A DNA stretch of 24,584 nucleotides from Physocladia obscura (taxonomy: Eukaryota > Chytridiomycota > Chytridiomycetes > Chytridiales > Chytriomycetaceae): positions 1-24,584 of the forward strand of contig JADGJH010000189.1 of NCBI GenBank assembly GCA_027596945.1, read 5' to 3'. The position numbers were made by a program, and so were the translations under genes. This document shows positions 9,101-19,213 of the stretch, piece after piece. The first letter of the stretch is position 1. Every line of letters starts with the position of its first letter. The notes beneath the pieces were generated by a model. The model did no database searches and had not been told where the DNA came from. It saw only the letters and a program-made list of their open reading frames with translations.

Positions 9101-10842
9101 TGCGTAAGTGCGTCGCCGCCAAGAATCCAACGTGAAGGCGGTTTGGTGAGAAGGTAGGCAGCAGATTCTTGGTAGAAGTCCCGCAAGTACTTTGTGGATT
9201 GGTCGGTTGAAATTACGTCTGAAAGGTGTTTGTAAGCCTCTTGCCCGTGCGTCGTGGATGTTGTGGCAATATTCGTGCCGATAGTTTGGGCAGCGATCCA
9301 GGCCTCGAGAGGCGCTGAGGCATTAGTTGGTAGTGTTTTGCTTGCCACGATTTCCTGAGCTTTGATTATGAATCGGTCACGTTCTTGCAGCTGCGATAGA
9401 TGGAGGCCGAGTCCAAATTCAGCACTGGTGCCTGTGAGTTTTCCGTTCTTTGACGCAGGGGTGGTAGCAGCTTTATTTGTGGCGGTTACCAAAGTAGGCG
9501 GGGATAGCAAATGAGCACCTGATTCTTCGTAAAAGTCTGAAAGTTCTTGCTGATAAGAACGGGCAGCACCTAATGCGTCGTGTGCTTTTCTCCCAAGAGA
9601 AACGGAGTTAGAAGCATTATTTGAGTCTGGCTCTTGAGCCTGTAGCCAGGCTTTTAAAGGATTTGTGACTCCTTTAGAGACTGCACTGCTGGCAACAAGA
9701 GATTTAGCTTGTTCAATAAATCTCGAACGAGCGGTCGACACAATTTGTTTCGGCTTTAGGTCAATTTCTGGCTGTAGAACAGAAGCTTCGCTGATTACGT
9801 TGGACAAATTTAAACGATCTTTGAAGATTTGATTTAAAAGTGATACATAGGGTCCCTCGATGTCGATTTCTTTGCTAGGAACATCAGAAAGGGTCACATT
9901 TGCAAATGAGTTGACCTGATTTCATTATTTTGTTGGATGAAGCTTAACAGAATCCAAACTTACAATATCTCCATGTAAATTCATAAATGCGGCATTTTCA
10001 TCAAAAACAGAAATTGCAGACTTCAAAATATTCGCAACGACATTTTCCGAAATTTCACCGTGAACTCTGATTTCTTTAATATTGAAAGATGTTGCTGATG
10101 ACGCTGCGACATCAAGAAAGATAGTACCAAACGCGTTGGAGAAATTGGAGACGAAATCGAGAACTGCAATATTGGTCGCAGAGGTGGGGATGGTAGCAAG
10201 AAGATGCTTTGCAGACCAGGGACGTTGTACACTGATTCTGAGAATCCCAACACGCTGGTTCTCTGAAATTGCACTTTCAAACAAAAAAGGCGCCGTTCCG
10301 GGGATGACGAGCACGGTTGATGGTGTCAACGGGCCCGAGTATTTAAAGAACGGAGAATTCTTCGGAAGGGCAGATTCGATGGCTTCCAATGAAAACTCAA
10401 GAGACTATAATGTGAATAAAACAATTTATTAGAAGGATAGAAAACGCGGAAATGATCGGGATTAAAGACGGTTAATGCGAACCTCCGAATAAGAATACGC
10501 GATGGGTGGCAGGGAATGCAGATCCGGTAGAGGATTGTACTGGATAAGCAGAATCGGAACGCGACCAGCTAAAGGCTCGAAAATGTTCGACTCATGTGTG
10601 GCAAGCATAATTGCAATACCGGGCACGTGGACCGCCGCCGCCGCCACTAGCGACGCGTGGGCCAGCGATGTTGGCGCCACGCGCAGCAACGGCAACGGTA
10701 CCGTTTTGTTTTTGTGTTGATCATGCGCTGTGGCCGCGTAAAGTGCCGCAACAACGCCGCCTAGGTCGCTTCCAGTGCCGAGCTCTGTTACAGTCGTCAA
10801 TGCCGACGCGGATGCGGTGGTTGCTTTTGCTGTCAAACTCAT
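6008..10842 (-). CDS. MET5: Assimilatory sulfite reductase, hemoprotein (beta) subunit, with proposed membrane tail
   Basis: Reduces sulfite to sulfide with electrons from the Met10 flavoprotein. Exons: 10842-10483, 10404-9964, 9915-7257, 7186-6210 and a proposed 6148-6008; 1525 residues, or 1480 if the last intron is retained. The first 4 introns-exons match the long fungal Met5/Ecm17 plan: pyruvate:ferredoxin-oxidoreductase-like region (residues 1 to about 730), flavodoxin-like domain (about 748-906, [24 protein letters not shown]), then two sulfite/nitrite reductase repeats. The siroheme/4Fe-4S cysteines are intact as C-x5-C (1344, 1350) and C-x3-C (1389, 1393; [10 protein letters not shown]). 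The family normally ends near FHD (1479). The last exon adds 46 residues with one hydrophobic helix, [19 protein letters not shown], and a KNE end. Divergent from MET16. Confidence 0.93.
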
Positions 10843-10878
10843 CTGTCTTTGTTGAGTTGCAACAATTTCTTCAGTGAA

Positions 10879-10888
10879 ATGGCGCAAT
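10879..10888. promoter_or_regulatory. Cys3/MetR-like site ATGGCGCAAT
   Basis: Lies 37-46 bp upstream of the MET5 start. The left half matches the Neurospora CYS3 consensus half ATGGCG, while the right half matches the neighbouring ATTGCGCAAT palindrome. It starts 31 bp (three helical turns) from the next site. Confidence 0.45.
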
Positions 10889-10909
10889 CGCTGTTTGTTT
10901 TTGTATCAA

Positions 10910-10919
10910 ATTGCGCAAT
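10910..10919. promoter_or_regulatory. Perfect palindrome ATTGCGCAAT, MET5 side
   Basis: A perfect ten-base palindrome 68 bp upstream of MET5. It differs from the CYS3 operator ATGGCGCCAT at two symmetric positions and equals the classic C/EBP bZIP site. A Cys3/MetR/Met28-type bZIP regulator is the likely reader given the genes flanking it. Confidence 0.5.
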
Positions 10920-11224
10920 CAACCTCCGTTGTTATCTCGTTTTGTGAATGATTTGAAACCAGAGAAAAAAGAGAAAGAAGAAAGAGAAAAAAATGGAAAA
11001 ACAACATAAGAGAAAAGAAGGTAAAAGGAAACATAATGAAGAGGAAGAGAGAAGTGCGGAGGGATGGAATTGCGAGACGACAATGTTTCAGTTCATCTCA
11101 ACCGAAATTTTTGCAAGATTTAAAAATAAATTTTAATTCAAGAAGAAATGAATGCAATAGAAATGACGCGTCTGTTCGTTAAAAAATCGCAAAATATACT
11201 ATTCAGTTGCAAATCACATGACCA

Positions 11225-11234
11225 ATGGCGTCAT
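11225..11234. promoter_or_regulatory. Cys3 consensus site ATGGCGTCAT
   Basis: Fits the published CYS3 consensus ATGRYRYCAT at every position. It lies about 131 bp upstream of the MET16 start and starts 20 bp (two helical turns) from the next palindrome. Confidence 0.55.
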
Positions 11235-11244
11235 TTATTGATCA

Positions 11245-11254
11245 ATTGCGCAAT
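11245..11254. promoter_or_regulatory. Perfect palindrome ATTGCGCAAT, MET16 side
   Basis: Second perfect copy of the same palindrome, 111 bp upstream of the MET16 start codon. Confidence 0.5.
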
Positions 11255-11364
11255 CGTCACCAAAAAATTTTCACCTCCCCAAGATTCGAAATTGCAAGTT
11301 TCAAAAAAAAAAGGAAAAGCGATTATACTTTAGAAAGAACCAGCCACAAGTTGAAGTGTGAATT

Positions 11365-12468
11365 ATGACAGTCTCTTCAACAAGCCCTTCTGCGCAATCT
11401 TCAGCAACCCGAACGCAAACTTCAGCAGCAGTTTCAGTTTCGTCAGAGACAGCACTACCTACGTCCGAAACAAAGCAAGCCATTCTTACCCAACCTTTGT
11501 TTGTTTACAATCCTGAGTACATTGCGTTCCTCAACAAATCTCTTGCTACGCGGTCACCGGAAGAAATTCTGGAATGGGCCTTGATTTCCCTTCCTGGGCT
11601 TGTTCAAACGACTGCCTTTGGACTTACGGGTCTCGTGATTCTTGATATGATCAACAAGATTCGTAACAGACGCCAGCTAGCAGAGCATCCAGTTCCTCTT
11701 ATCTTTATCGATACTCTCTACCGTGAGTTGTTTTTTTCAATCATTATTTGTAACGGCGATGACGTGTTGTATTGTGTTATTGATTGCGCAATTTACTGCC
11801 CAAAAAAAAAAAAAAAACGAAAAAATAACTGATCAATTTAATTGATAGATTTTCAAGAGACACTTGATGTTGCGAAACGTGCATCTGAGAAATACGATGC
11901 TCCCCTGCAAGTATACCATCCGCAAGGCCATGACAACGTTGCTTCCTTTGAATCTCATCATGGGCAAGAACTTTGGAAAACAGACGCGGATGTGTATGAC
12001 TATGTTGTAAAAGTCGAGCCCGGTAGACGTGCCGCAATTGAAAATAATGCGCAAGTGTTGATTACAGGTCGGCGGCGGAGCCAGGGCGCCTCACGCGCTG
12101 CCATTCCTATTCTTGAAATTGACTCTGGTGTTACGCCTGCGGTCTTGAAACTGAATGTTCTTGCGGACTGGGATTATGCCCGGGTTTGGAAATATGTGCA
12201 AGAAAATGGAGTCCCGTATAATGTGCTACATGACCGAAATTACAAAAGTATCGGTGACTGGCATTCGACTCAACCAACTGCAGAATCGGAAGGAGAACGG
12301 GATGGGAGATGGAAAGGTGAAGCAAAGACTGAATGTGGTTTGCACAAGGACTACTTTAAGATGCGGGCGAATTACTTGGCAGCTGCCAAAAAGAGGAAGT
12401 TGACTGAATCTACGGATTTTGTTCTTGTTGATTCGGAAGAGCCTTCTTCAAAGAAAATTGATTCTTAA
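11365..12468 (+). CDS. MET16: Phosphoadenylyl-sulfate (PAPS) reductase
   Basis: Reduces PAPS to sulfite and adenosine 3',5'-bisphosphate using thioredoxin, the step before sulfite reductase. Two exons, 11365-11722 and 11849-12468, join in phase 1 to give 325 residues. Family marks in order: TTAFGLTGLVILDM (PP-loop region of the adenine nucleotide alpha hydrolase fold), LIFIDTLYHFQETLD, TGRRRSQGASR (about 193-202), VLADWDYARVWKYV, SIGDWHST, GERDGRW and KTECGLH, whose Cys272 is the catalytic cysteine that carries the sulfo group. Only this cysteine is present in the C-terminal motif, as in PAPS reductases rather than the two-pair iron-sulfur APS reductases. The N-terminal 45 residues are Ser/Thr-rich and not conserved. 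The C-terminus is hydrophilic with a Lys/Arg patch. Confidence 0.95.
11783..11792. promoter_or_regulatory. ATTGCGCAAT palindrome inside the MET16 intron
   Basis: A third perfect copy of the palindrome lies within the 126-bp MET16 intron (11723-11848). I noticed no other exact copy in the rest of the window, though this was a scan by eye. Confidence 0.4.
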
Positions 12469-13213
12469 TTTCATTTTTATTCTCCGTTTATTTTTGGTTA
12501 AACACCAATACAGTTAAAATTTGGATTTTAGGCACTAACATTATGATTCTGCACTCCTGAATCAATAATTGTCTATTTGCAGAAATGAGAGAGGCAGTTG
12601 CATTGTTTGGAAAATAGATGCATTTCTTGTGGTTGACATGATTATGATGGGGCCAATACAATACAAATGTCGATGTCTATTACTAAACCCATGAAACTTG
12701 AAATCACAAGAGCCTGCAATAAATTGTTCTGTTTGAATGTGTGAAAATAAGCCCGACAAAACTCCCTACCAAACGACTCATCCAATAGTTACACTTATAA
12801 CAGCAAAATTGATAATAGATTATCTTGCATCAGAATACAAGTAAAAACAACATAATTCATGAAATTGTGAAAAATCAGAGTACAGTAAGTGGTGGTGATG
12901 TTATATTTGATTCTTTGCTTTCTGTATAGTTCATCACCATGAACACTCAACCAATCCAAGCTAAAAAAACTTGTAATAATCAAATAGTTTCTGTAGTAAA
13001 ATGTGTATGCGTGATTTCTGCACTTGAAAATGAATTAAATACTGTTGCGTGTGATTTTGACAGCTGTGCCAATGATATTGCATGGTATTTAGTCAAATGG
13101 CACTGAAATTCAACCCATTGCATTTTTATTTTGCTTTAATTTATTATAGAGTAGGATGACTTCTTTTTTAAATTTTAATACTTTCTCATAATAAAATACT
13201 TTATTATTAATCG
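12469..13213. other. AT-rich spacer between convergent genes
   Basis: MET16 and TAH18 end here facing each other. The 745 bp carry only short chance reading frames, no recognised domain fragment, no tRNA-like structure and no clear repeat. I see nothing else in it beyond the two 3' ends. Confidence 0.6.
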
Positions 13214-15882
13214 TTAAACCCAGCATTCGCTTTGATACTGTCTTGATTTTTCCAATTTGGCCAAGTGCTCGAGTGCAGCAGGCTCGTCCATTTTGCCCAC
13301 TTTCTGGAAAATTTCAACCAAAGCACCGTCAACAGCTTTTGGGATGCGTTGCGCATTCCTGACCGAAAAAATAGTAATAATCAGATACGTATTGAACAAT
13401 AATGTATAAGTATATAAAAAGCAAAGATTGCGTTTTACTGTGTCAGATTTGGGCTTACCCAGAAACAAAAATAGATCCACCAAGTTGCAGTATATCCCAA
13501 ATCAGTTGAGCTTGTTCACCCATACGATGTTGAATATAAACAATTTTGTTCTTTGGAAATTTTGTGAGTCACTGGTAAATCAATCTTTTTTTCCCCCATT
13601 TACAATAACTCAACTGGATCGTCACGGGAAAAGGCAGGAAAATACGACAGTTTCCCGACATTTTGTAGTTCCTCAAATTCATTTCCGTACAAGTGGTCTG
13701 ACTTTTTTCCTCGGAATCCAGCAAATAATATATTTTCTAAGACAAAGTAACAAAAGTATTTAAACAAACCGAAACGAAAAGGAAAAAAATAATATATAAG
13801 ACAAACAAACCTGAGGATCCATTTTGAATCCGTGCTAATAACAAGGACCGCATTGGTGCAATTCCGGTTCCTAGAACAGTTGAAAAAAACAGCCTATTTA
13901 ATAGACAATTATTTTGGGCTCCTTTTGCCAAAAATGTAGTATCTTTTTCTTGCTTTCGATATTTCACATTTCTCCATTCGATATAACCAAAAAATAATGA
14001 TAATTAAACAACACAAACCTGCAGCAACAAAAATAACAGCAACATTCGGATCCTTTGGAATCTTTAATGTCCCTGCATCAATACGAAACCAAACTCGGTC
14101 TCCAGACTTTATTCGTGCAAGCATCTTTGAACATACGCCTTCACGCAGCTTTTGCATTTTTGTCTTGTACACAACAATGCCGACAGTTATGTCAACAACA
14201 ACAGTCGCAGCGTTCCCGTTATTGCCGTTGCTGTTGCTGCTGCTGTTGTCGTTCGATCCGGAAGTGCTCTGAGGAGCACTAGATATGCTATACATTCGCG
14301 GCCGCATAGGCGGAATCAAGTCAAACAGGTACGCGGGTGGGATGCGGCCTTTACAGCTGTGAAAATCCATGAGAACTTCGAATGTCGTTCGACGCAGACG
14401 GTGGCAGTACGTATATAGTTCCTCTTGGCCAGCTGGCGAGGCGAATTCGCGCAGTTTGTCGGCGTGCATGACGTCAGGTGTGAAGAATGAGAGGAGCTCG
14501 AAAAAGTATCTTTTGGGAGCCCCGAATATGTCCAAGTGGTGTGTGAGGGCGGACCGTAAGGTAAGGTTTTTAGGAAATGTGGTGGGGATTTTTATATCTG
14601 GATTTTGGTGTGTACTTTTTAAAAGGATTGTTGAAGTTTATGAGATGTTGTGAATTTGACCCTTCTATTGTCGCGTCTTTTTTTCCTCTCTTTGCTTTTC
14701 TTCGCATCGTGGCTCACTTCGCTTGTTATTTAATAATAGTATTAACCTCCATTCTGAACAAGCGCGAATGGTTTGTCAGCAATATCAGCCCAGCCGAAAA
14801 AGTCAATGACTTTGACAATCTCCTCAGGAGGATTTGAGGGATAAATACAAAGAATGTCGGCAGGAGAGTATCTTGCGATTGAAACGCGTGTAAGTATTGT
14901 TATTTGTTATTATCATCTATTTTTATTTTTTGATGACGAAAAAAGAAACCTGGTGTTTTCCGAAACTTCAAAGGAAATACGACGCACATCCTGAAAGTGA
15001 TTGACTGCAGAGATGCGTGAGTTTGATTTGCAAGTGGCATAGTTGAGGTTTGCGCAAGCATTGCTATCGTCATCGATATTGTTTTCGTTGTCGAGGGGGG
15101 TTTGTGATGAGGAGTCGGCAACGGGGTAGAGGGGAGGCAATGGGGTAAAGGCGGGAGATGGCAGAATATGACGCGAGGGTTCGACGAAGAGCGGCAGTTT
15201 TGGGCAGAGTTTATCGAGGGCCGGCCAGAAGTTTGCAGCCCACTCGAGCAATGTGTGGTCGGCGCCAAGCGGGTGCTGGTCGTCGGCATATGCGGGCTCG
15301 GCGACAAACATTGCACCCAGATTCAGCAGGCGGCGAGCGAGTTTCTGCAAGTCGTAGGAATGTGTTATGCTGGGGAGTGATGCAGTATGAAATCACCTTT
15401 GCGGCCCAGTTGAAACGCGGATAGGCCGAATCGCCCAAGCCAACAACGGCCACTTGGCGCGATTCAAAGATGCGCAACTGAGTAGTCTTGACATTGAGCA
15501 CGCGACGCCACCATCGGCGCATGTTGCGGGGTGCCTCGCCCTGGCCCGTAGTGGACACGACAAACACGAGGATAGTATTAGGATCTGTTCGTTCGTTTTA
15601 TAGTAGACGTTAACGTTGGAGTACGTTGGGGTGCGGTAAAGGTGCGTTGCGGTAACGATAATGGCAACGGGAGGTCAGAGCGCACGCACCGTCGTCACTC
15701 TCACTGTCTGTATGGATGTCGTCTAAAGCCCGTGCGCTGCCGCCGCCGCCGACGCGAAAGCCTCTGCGGCAGGCCTCGCGTGCCACGTCGGCGGCCCACT
15801 CGGCGGCCGATCCCGTCTCGCTGGCGTACCAGACGCGCACCGAGCCGCGGTATCTATCTGCAGTGAGAGAGGCCGAGGTCAT
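13214..15882 (-). CDS. TAH18: NADPH-dependent diflavin oxidoreductase Tah18
   Basis: Passes electrons from NADPH through FAD and FMN to Dre2, for cytosolic iron-sulfur cluster assembly. Nine exons: 15882-15690, 15584-15397, 15344-14950, 14871-14747, 14597-14019, 13870-13811, 13736-13615, 13550-13459, 13358-13214; phases agree and give 632 residues (yeast Tah18 is of similar size). FMN domain: YASETGS (19-25), STTGQGEAP, VVGLGDSAYPRFNWAAK. FAD domain: RMYSIS (about 400-405), interrupted soon after by a Ser/Asn-rich insert of about 20 residues. NADP domain: GTGIAPMRSLL (from about 494), GNEFEEL, AFSRDDP, YIQHRMGEQ. The C-terminal ECWV holds the aromatic residue that stacks on FAD. A proline/Asp-rich linker of about 50 residues follows the FMN domain. 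It is shorter than sulfite reductase flavoproteins (Met10), so I do not call it MET10. Confidence 0.93.
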
Positions 15883-15954
15883 CTTTCAGTCTCTCTTTGA
15901 TTTGTCAGATTTCTTTCTTCTTTTCCTTCACGTTGTGTTCATCCTTCATTTGCC
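15883..15954. promoter_or_regulatory. 72-bp divergent gap TAH18 / RIX1
   Basis: The start codons of the two divergent genes are 72 bp apart. On the plus strand the gap is strongly pyrimidine-rich (repeated TTCTTT and CTCTCT). The two essential housekeeping genes probably share a bidirectional core promoter. Confidence 0.5.
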
Positions 15955-18619
15955 ATGGCCCATCTGTTTCCCTCTCTCCGCCTGCTCGCTCTGCTCCTCC
16001 CCCAAGATCTAGACCCGCCGTCCACCGACTCGCTGCGTTTAGTGGCTGCCTGCGTTGCCCAGAACCCGGCTGTTCTGCGTCTAGCTGCGAAAGCAGAGCC
16101 CGCTGCCTTCGCCGCCAAAACAAACAAACTGCTGGCCAAGACTACCACTACAACATCGACCAACTCCAATACAACCAACACAGTCGCCTGCATCCGCTCT
16201 GCTTTTGCCGCCTGCGTACTCATCCGACTTGCCGTTTCGCATGCCCTGCCCGAGGCCATTGCTGACTGTTGCGCCGTCTGGGCAACTGGCTTGCTAGCCA
16301 TCCTCAAAGTATTCTCTCTTTCTTTCTCTTTCTCTCTCTCTATTTCTTTGACTGACCGGCTTTCCCAGAAATCTGATTCTGGTCTTTTGTTTGACGAAGC
16401 AATCTTGACCTACCGTACAGTCATTCTCTCCACAAAGCATTCTCCAGCGCTGCAACGCGACGTAGCCACCCAAAACATCCAGAAACTCTTTACTCTGCTC
16501 CTCCAAAAACTCGCGGCTTCTCCCTCGTCTACCGACCTTGTTGCTCACACGCTCCACGAGTACGCCGTCATTGCTTCCGCATTCCCATCCACCGCAAAAA
16601 CTTTTGCCGACAAAATTGAATCCCTCTGCATCGCGACCCTGTCGTCCAATTCCCCCTCCACCTCTGCTTCCACACGAATGCTAGCCCCGCTCGCCATTAA
16701 AGCCCTTGTTACCGTGAACCGAATCGTCAATGTTCCCAAAAAACTTAATCCCAATGACCACAGTAATGCTGGAAAACCTCTGAGTAATCCTGTCGTCTCG
16801 AATATTGGCCGTATTTCTGAGACATTGTTAAATATTGCAAAGGATATTGTTTCTGTTGTACAGGATTTTGGTGGTTTCGAGGTTGGTTGAAGTGACTAGC
16901 AGAAGAATAAATAAAGCGAGTGAAAAATCGAGCACGGCGAGTAAATAATTAAGTCCAGCGAGTAAAACAACGGGCTTAAGAAACGAGCAAAGCGTGAGTA
17001 ACAAAATAAAATTTAAGCGCAGCTAAAAAGACGAATACTACGAGCATTTATCAAGGAAATATAAAATAATAAATCAAACAACATTAGGCAGTCAAGAAAC
17101 ACGAGCCAAAAAGTCAGCCATATGATCTTGGACCGCTTGACGAATCGTATTCTGCGAAACTAGGGCCGCTGGTTACACGATTCAAGATATTTGTTCAGGC
17201 GCATTCATACATATTAGGCACGAAAGGCGAACGGCCAGATATGGTGGATGTAAAATTGATATTGATTATTGCAGAATGTATTCTAGATGTTTCTGGAAAT
17301 GAACAGGTGCCATCCCTCAACTCCAATTTTTTTTTTCACTTTAATTTACAAAAAAAAAAAAAAAAATGATACAAAAAGGAAATTATAATGCAAAATATTA
17401 CTAAAAAAATAAAATTATTTAACAAAAACTTTTCTGCCACGTCAACAGGCTTTTGATCAGCTTGATTTCCGCGTAAGTTATTTACTAAAAATATATATAT
17501 ATAAAAAGCCAATTTAATAATTCCCAACAGTTTATCAATCAACCTTATTTCGGATCGTGAAATTTTGTGGAAGTTGATACGAAAGTCGTTTGCTTATTCT
17601 CAGAAATCTGCGTAAGTTTGTTTTGAGGAAATCCCGTAACTACAATAACAAACATGGATTTTTATGTATATTTATAGACCATTGAGAATATCTTCTTATA
17701 GACTCATGACTACGTTTATCGAAGCTTTTGGCACAAATGGAGTTGATTGTTTGTATCAAGGAATACTTTCAGATGCAGTCACTGATTTTTCGGGTAAATT
17801 TCAACAAGAAATCGAAACATCGCCGAAAAATTATGCAGCTGTTATAATCTCAGCATCAAAATGTAAAGCATTTTTTTAAATTTTATTTTTAAATACACAG
17901 ATACATATTAATTATTTTATTTTGTTTTTACTTCCCATCACTAGTTCTTTCCGCAGTCCTTATCTACACAACGTCAACGCAAATTTCAGTCCCAAAAACA
18001 ATCGCTCCTCTATTCAAACAAACAGTCGAAACCGCGCTCTCATTTAACAACGACAACAAACCCTTCTCCGCCGACCTCCAACTCGCAACATTCACCGTCC
18101 TCATGAAATGCCTGTCATGCACATACGCACGCGACATGTACCCGTACGAATGGGTCGCGTTAGGTATGCGCACGCTTGTCGACGCGATTGCGCGGACCGA
18201 GACCAGCAGCGTTAAGAGTCGACTTGAGGAGCTTGTTGGCGCACATGGAGACGTGCTGTTTGGGTATCGGCCAATGATTGAGAGAGTTGGAGGTGGTGGG
18301 GTGTTGTCTGGTGATGGTGATAGTGGTGGTGCGGAAAATAGGCATGGCGATAGTGGCGCTGGGTTTGGAGGAATGGGGGTTATTAGCACTGCTGGTAGCG
18401 GTGGTGGAAATTTGATGCCCAACCGTCATGGAGATGGTAGCATATTGGGGACATCTGGCATTAAGGATGTGAAAAGTAATGATGGTGGTGACGGTGGCGT
18501 CAAGGAAGCAAATGTTTCCAAACAGTTGAGAGATTTGCTGAAAAAACCTGTACCGCCAGTAGTTAATCCAAGTCAAACCCATGAGCCGTTAACTGGATTA
18601 GATTCATGGTCGGCAGCAA

Positions 18620-18663
<44 letters not shown>

Positions 18664-18820
18664 ACAGTAAATCATAATGCTGATGATAAATCAGGAGAAC
18701 ACGTGTATCAGAGGTTTTCTAATGCAGCGGTAGATATAAAACCCCAGCTGCAGCAACAACATACGTTTGTGTTGCTTGAAGAAAATACAGATGATGATAT
18801 AGAGCTTCCTGATATTATTG

Positions 18821-18873
<53 letters not shown>

Positions 18874-18891
18874 AAGAGTGATGATGAATGA
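15955..18891 (+). CDS. RIX1: Rix1/PELP1-like pre-rRNA processing protein
   Basis: Rix1 works with Ipi1, Ipi3 and Rea1 in removal of ITS2 and release of the pre-60S particle. Confident exons: 15955-16308, 16369-16881, 17118-17306, 17531-17611, 17678-17862, 17945-18891; a short exon starting at 17449 is likely (AFDQLDFR). About 760 residues. The N-terminal third resembles the RIX1 domain (AKTNKLLA, then CAVWATGLLAILK and ILTYRTVILSTKHSPALQRDV, both family-like). Middle exons are helical, HEAT-like (ILWKLIRKSF, RLMTTFIEAFG). The C-terminus is glycine-rich, then Thr/Ala repeats, then an uninterrupted aspartate run, recalling the acidic tail of PELP1. Joins between 17307 and 17531 leave a one-base phase conflict I could not settle. 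The first intron (16309-16368) is a multiple of three with no stop, so it can also be read through. Confidence 0.75.
16916..16963. repeat. 21-bp spaced GCGAGT repeats in RIX1 intron 2
   Basis: GCGAGT occurs at 16916, 16937 and 16958, exactly 21 bp apart, each followed by a purine-rich A stretch, with a looser copy (GCGTGAGTAA) at 16992. The surrounding units are only partly alike, so this is an old or degenerate tandem repeat. It sits in the 236-bp intron 16882-17117, the longest intron in this gene. Confidence 0.55.
18622..18657 (+). repeat. (ACAGCA)n coding repeat
   Basis: A six-base repeat inside the last RIX1 exon, coding for alternating threonine and alanine. Probably length-variable between isolates. 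Confidence 0.8.
18823..18873 (+). repeat. (GAT)17 coding repeat, poly-aspartate
   Basis: Seventeen GAT units at the end of RIX1 code for an unbroken aspartate run a few residues before the stop. Identical codons suggest recent growth by slippage, in contrast to the mixed codons of an old acidic tail. Confidence 0.9.
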
Positions 18892-19213
18892 TATTAGACA
18901 GGTAATAAATTGAAAATAACTGACAAAAACAAAAACAATTTCAATAACAATAATAATTTCAACCATATTTCTTTCAAAATTTTTTTGTGTAATAATTTTT
19001 CAATTTATCTTGCCAATTTTCATCACTTTTCAAGAAATACTCCATATTCCCTTTCACTTTATTATTTGAAAACTTGTAAAAAAATTGTAGAAAATAATCA
19101 CCCACAAGAAAATCTGCAGAAAGAAAATTAGAGTGTTTTTTGGCATACAAAAAAAAAGTAGAACGAAATGTAGAAACACATGCTTGAATTCTGGGTGTTG
19201 CGTTCTGCTTGGA
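18892..19213. other. AT-rich spacer between convergent genes
   Basis: 322 bp between the RIX1 stop and the stop of the small minus-strand gene. Only A/T-rich low-complexity sequence and chance frames are seen; it presumably holds both 3' untranslated regions. Confidence 0.6.

Larger units (their letters stand above)
10843..11364. promoter_or_regulatory. Divergent MET5/MET16 promoter region
   Basis: These 522 bp separate the two start codons. They hold four ten-base palindrome-like sites (listed singly), two near MET5 and two near MET16, and between them a purine-rich stretch of A and G at about 10960-11060, a kind of nucleosome-poor tract common in fungal promoters. No coding exon is seen. 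Confidence 0.65.

Noticed and set aside
13214..15882. Sulfite reductase flavoprotein (MET10) or cytochrome P450 reductase
   Set aside because: The size, the missing N-terminal extension or membrane helix, and the ECWV end fit Tah18; the sulfur context alone is not enough.
17336..17542. 68-codon minus-strand hydrophobic frame
   Set aside because: It arises from A/T homopolymers inside RIX1 introns and has no independent support.
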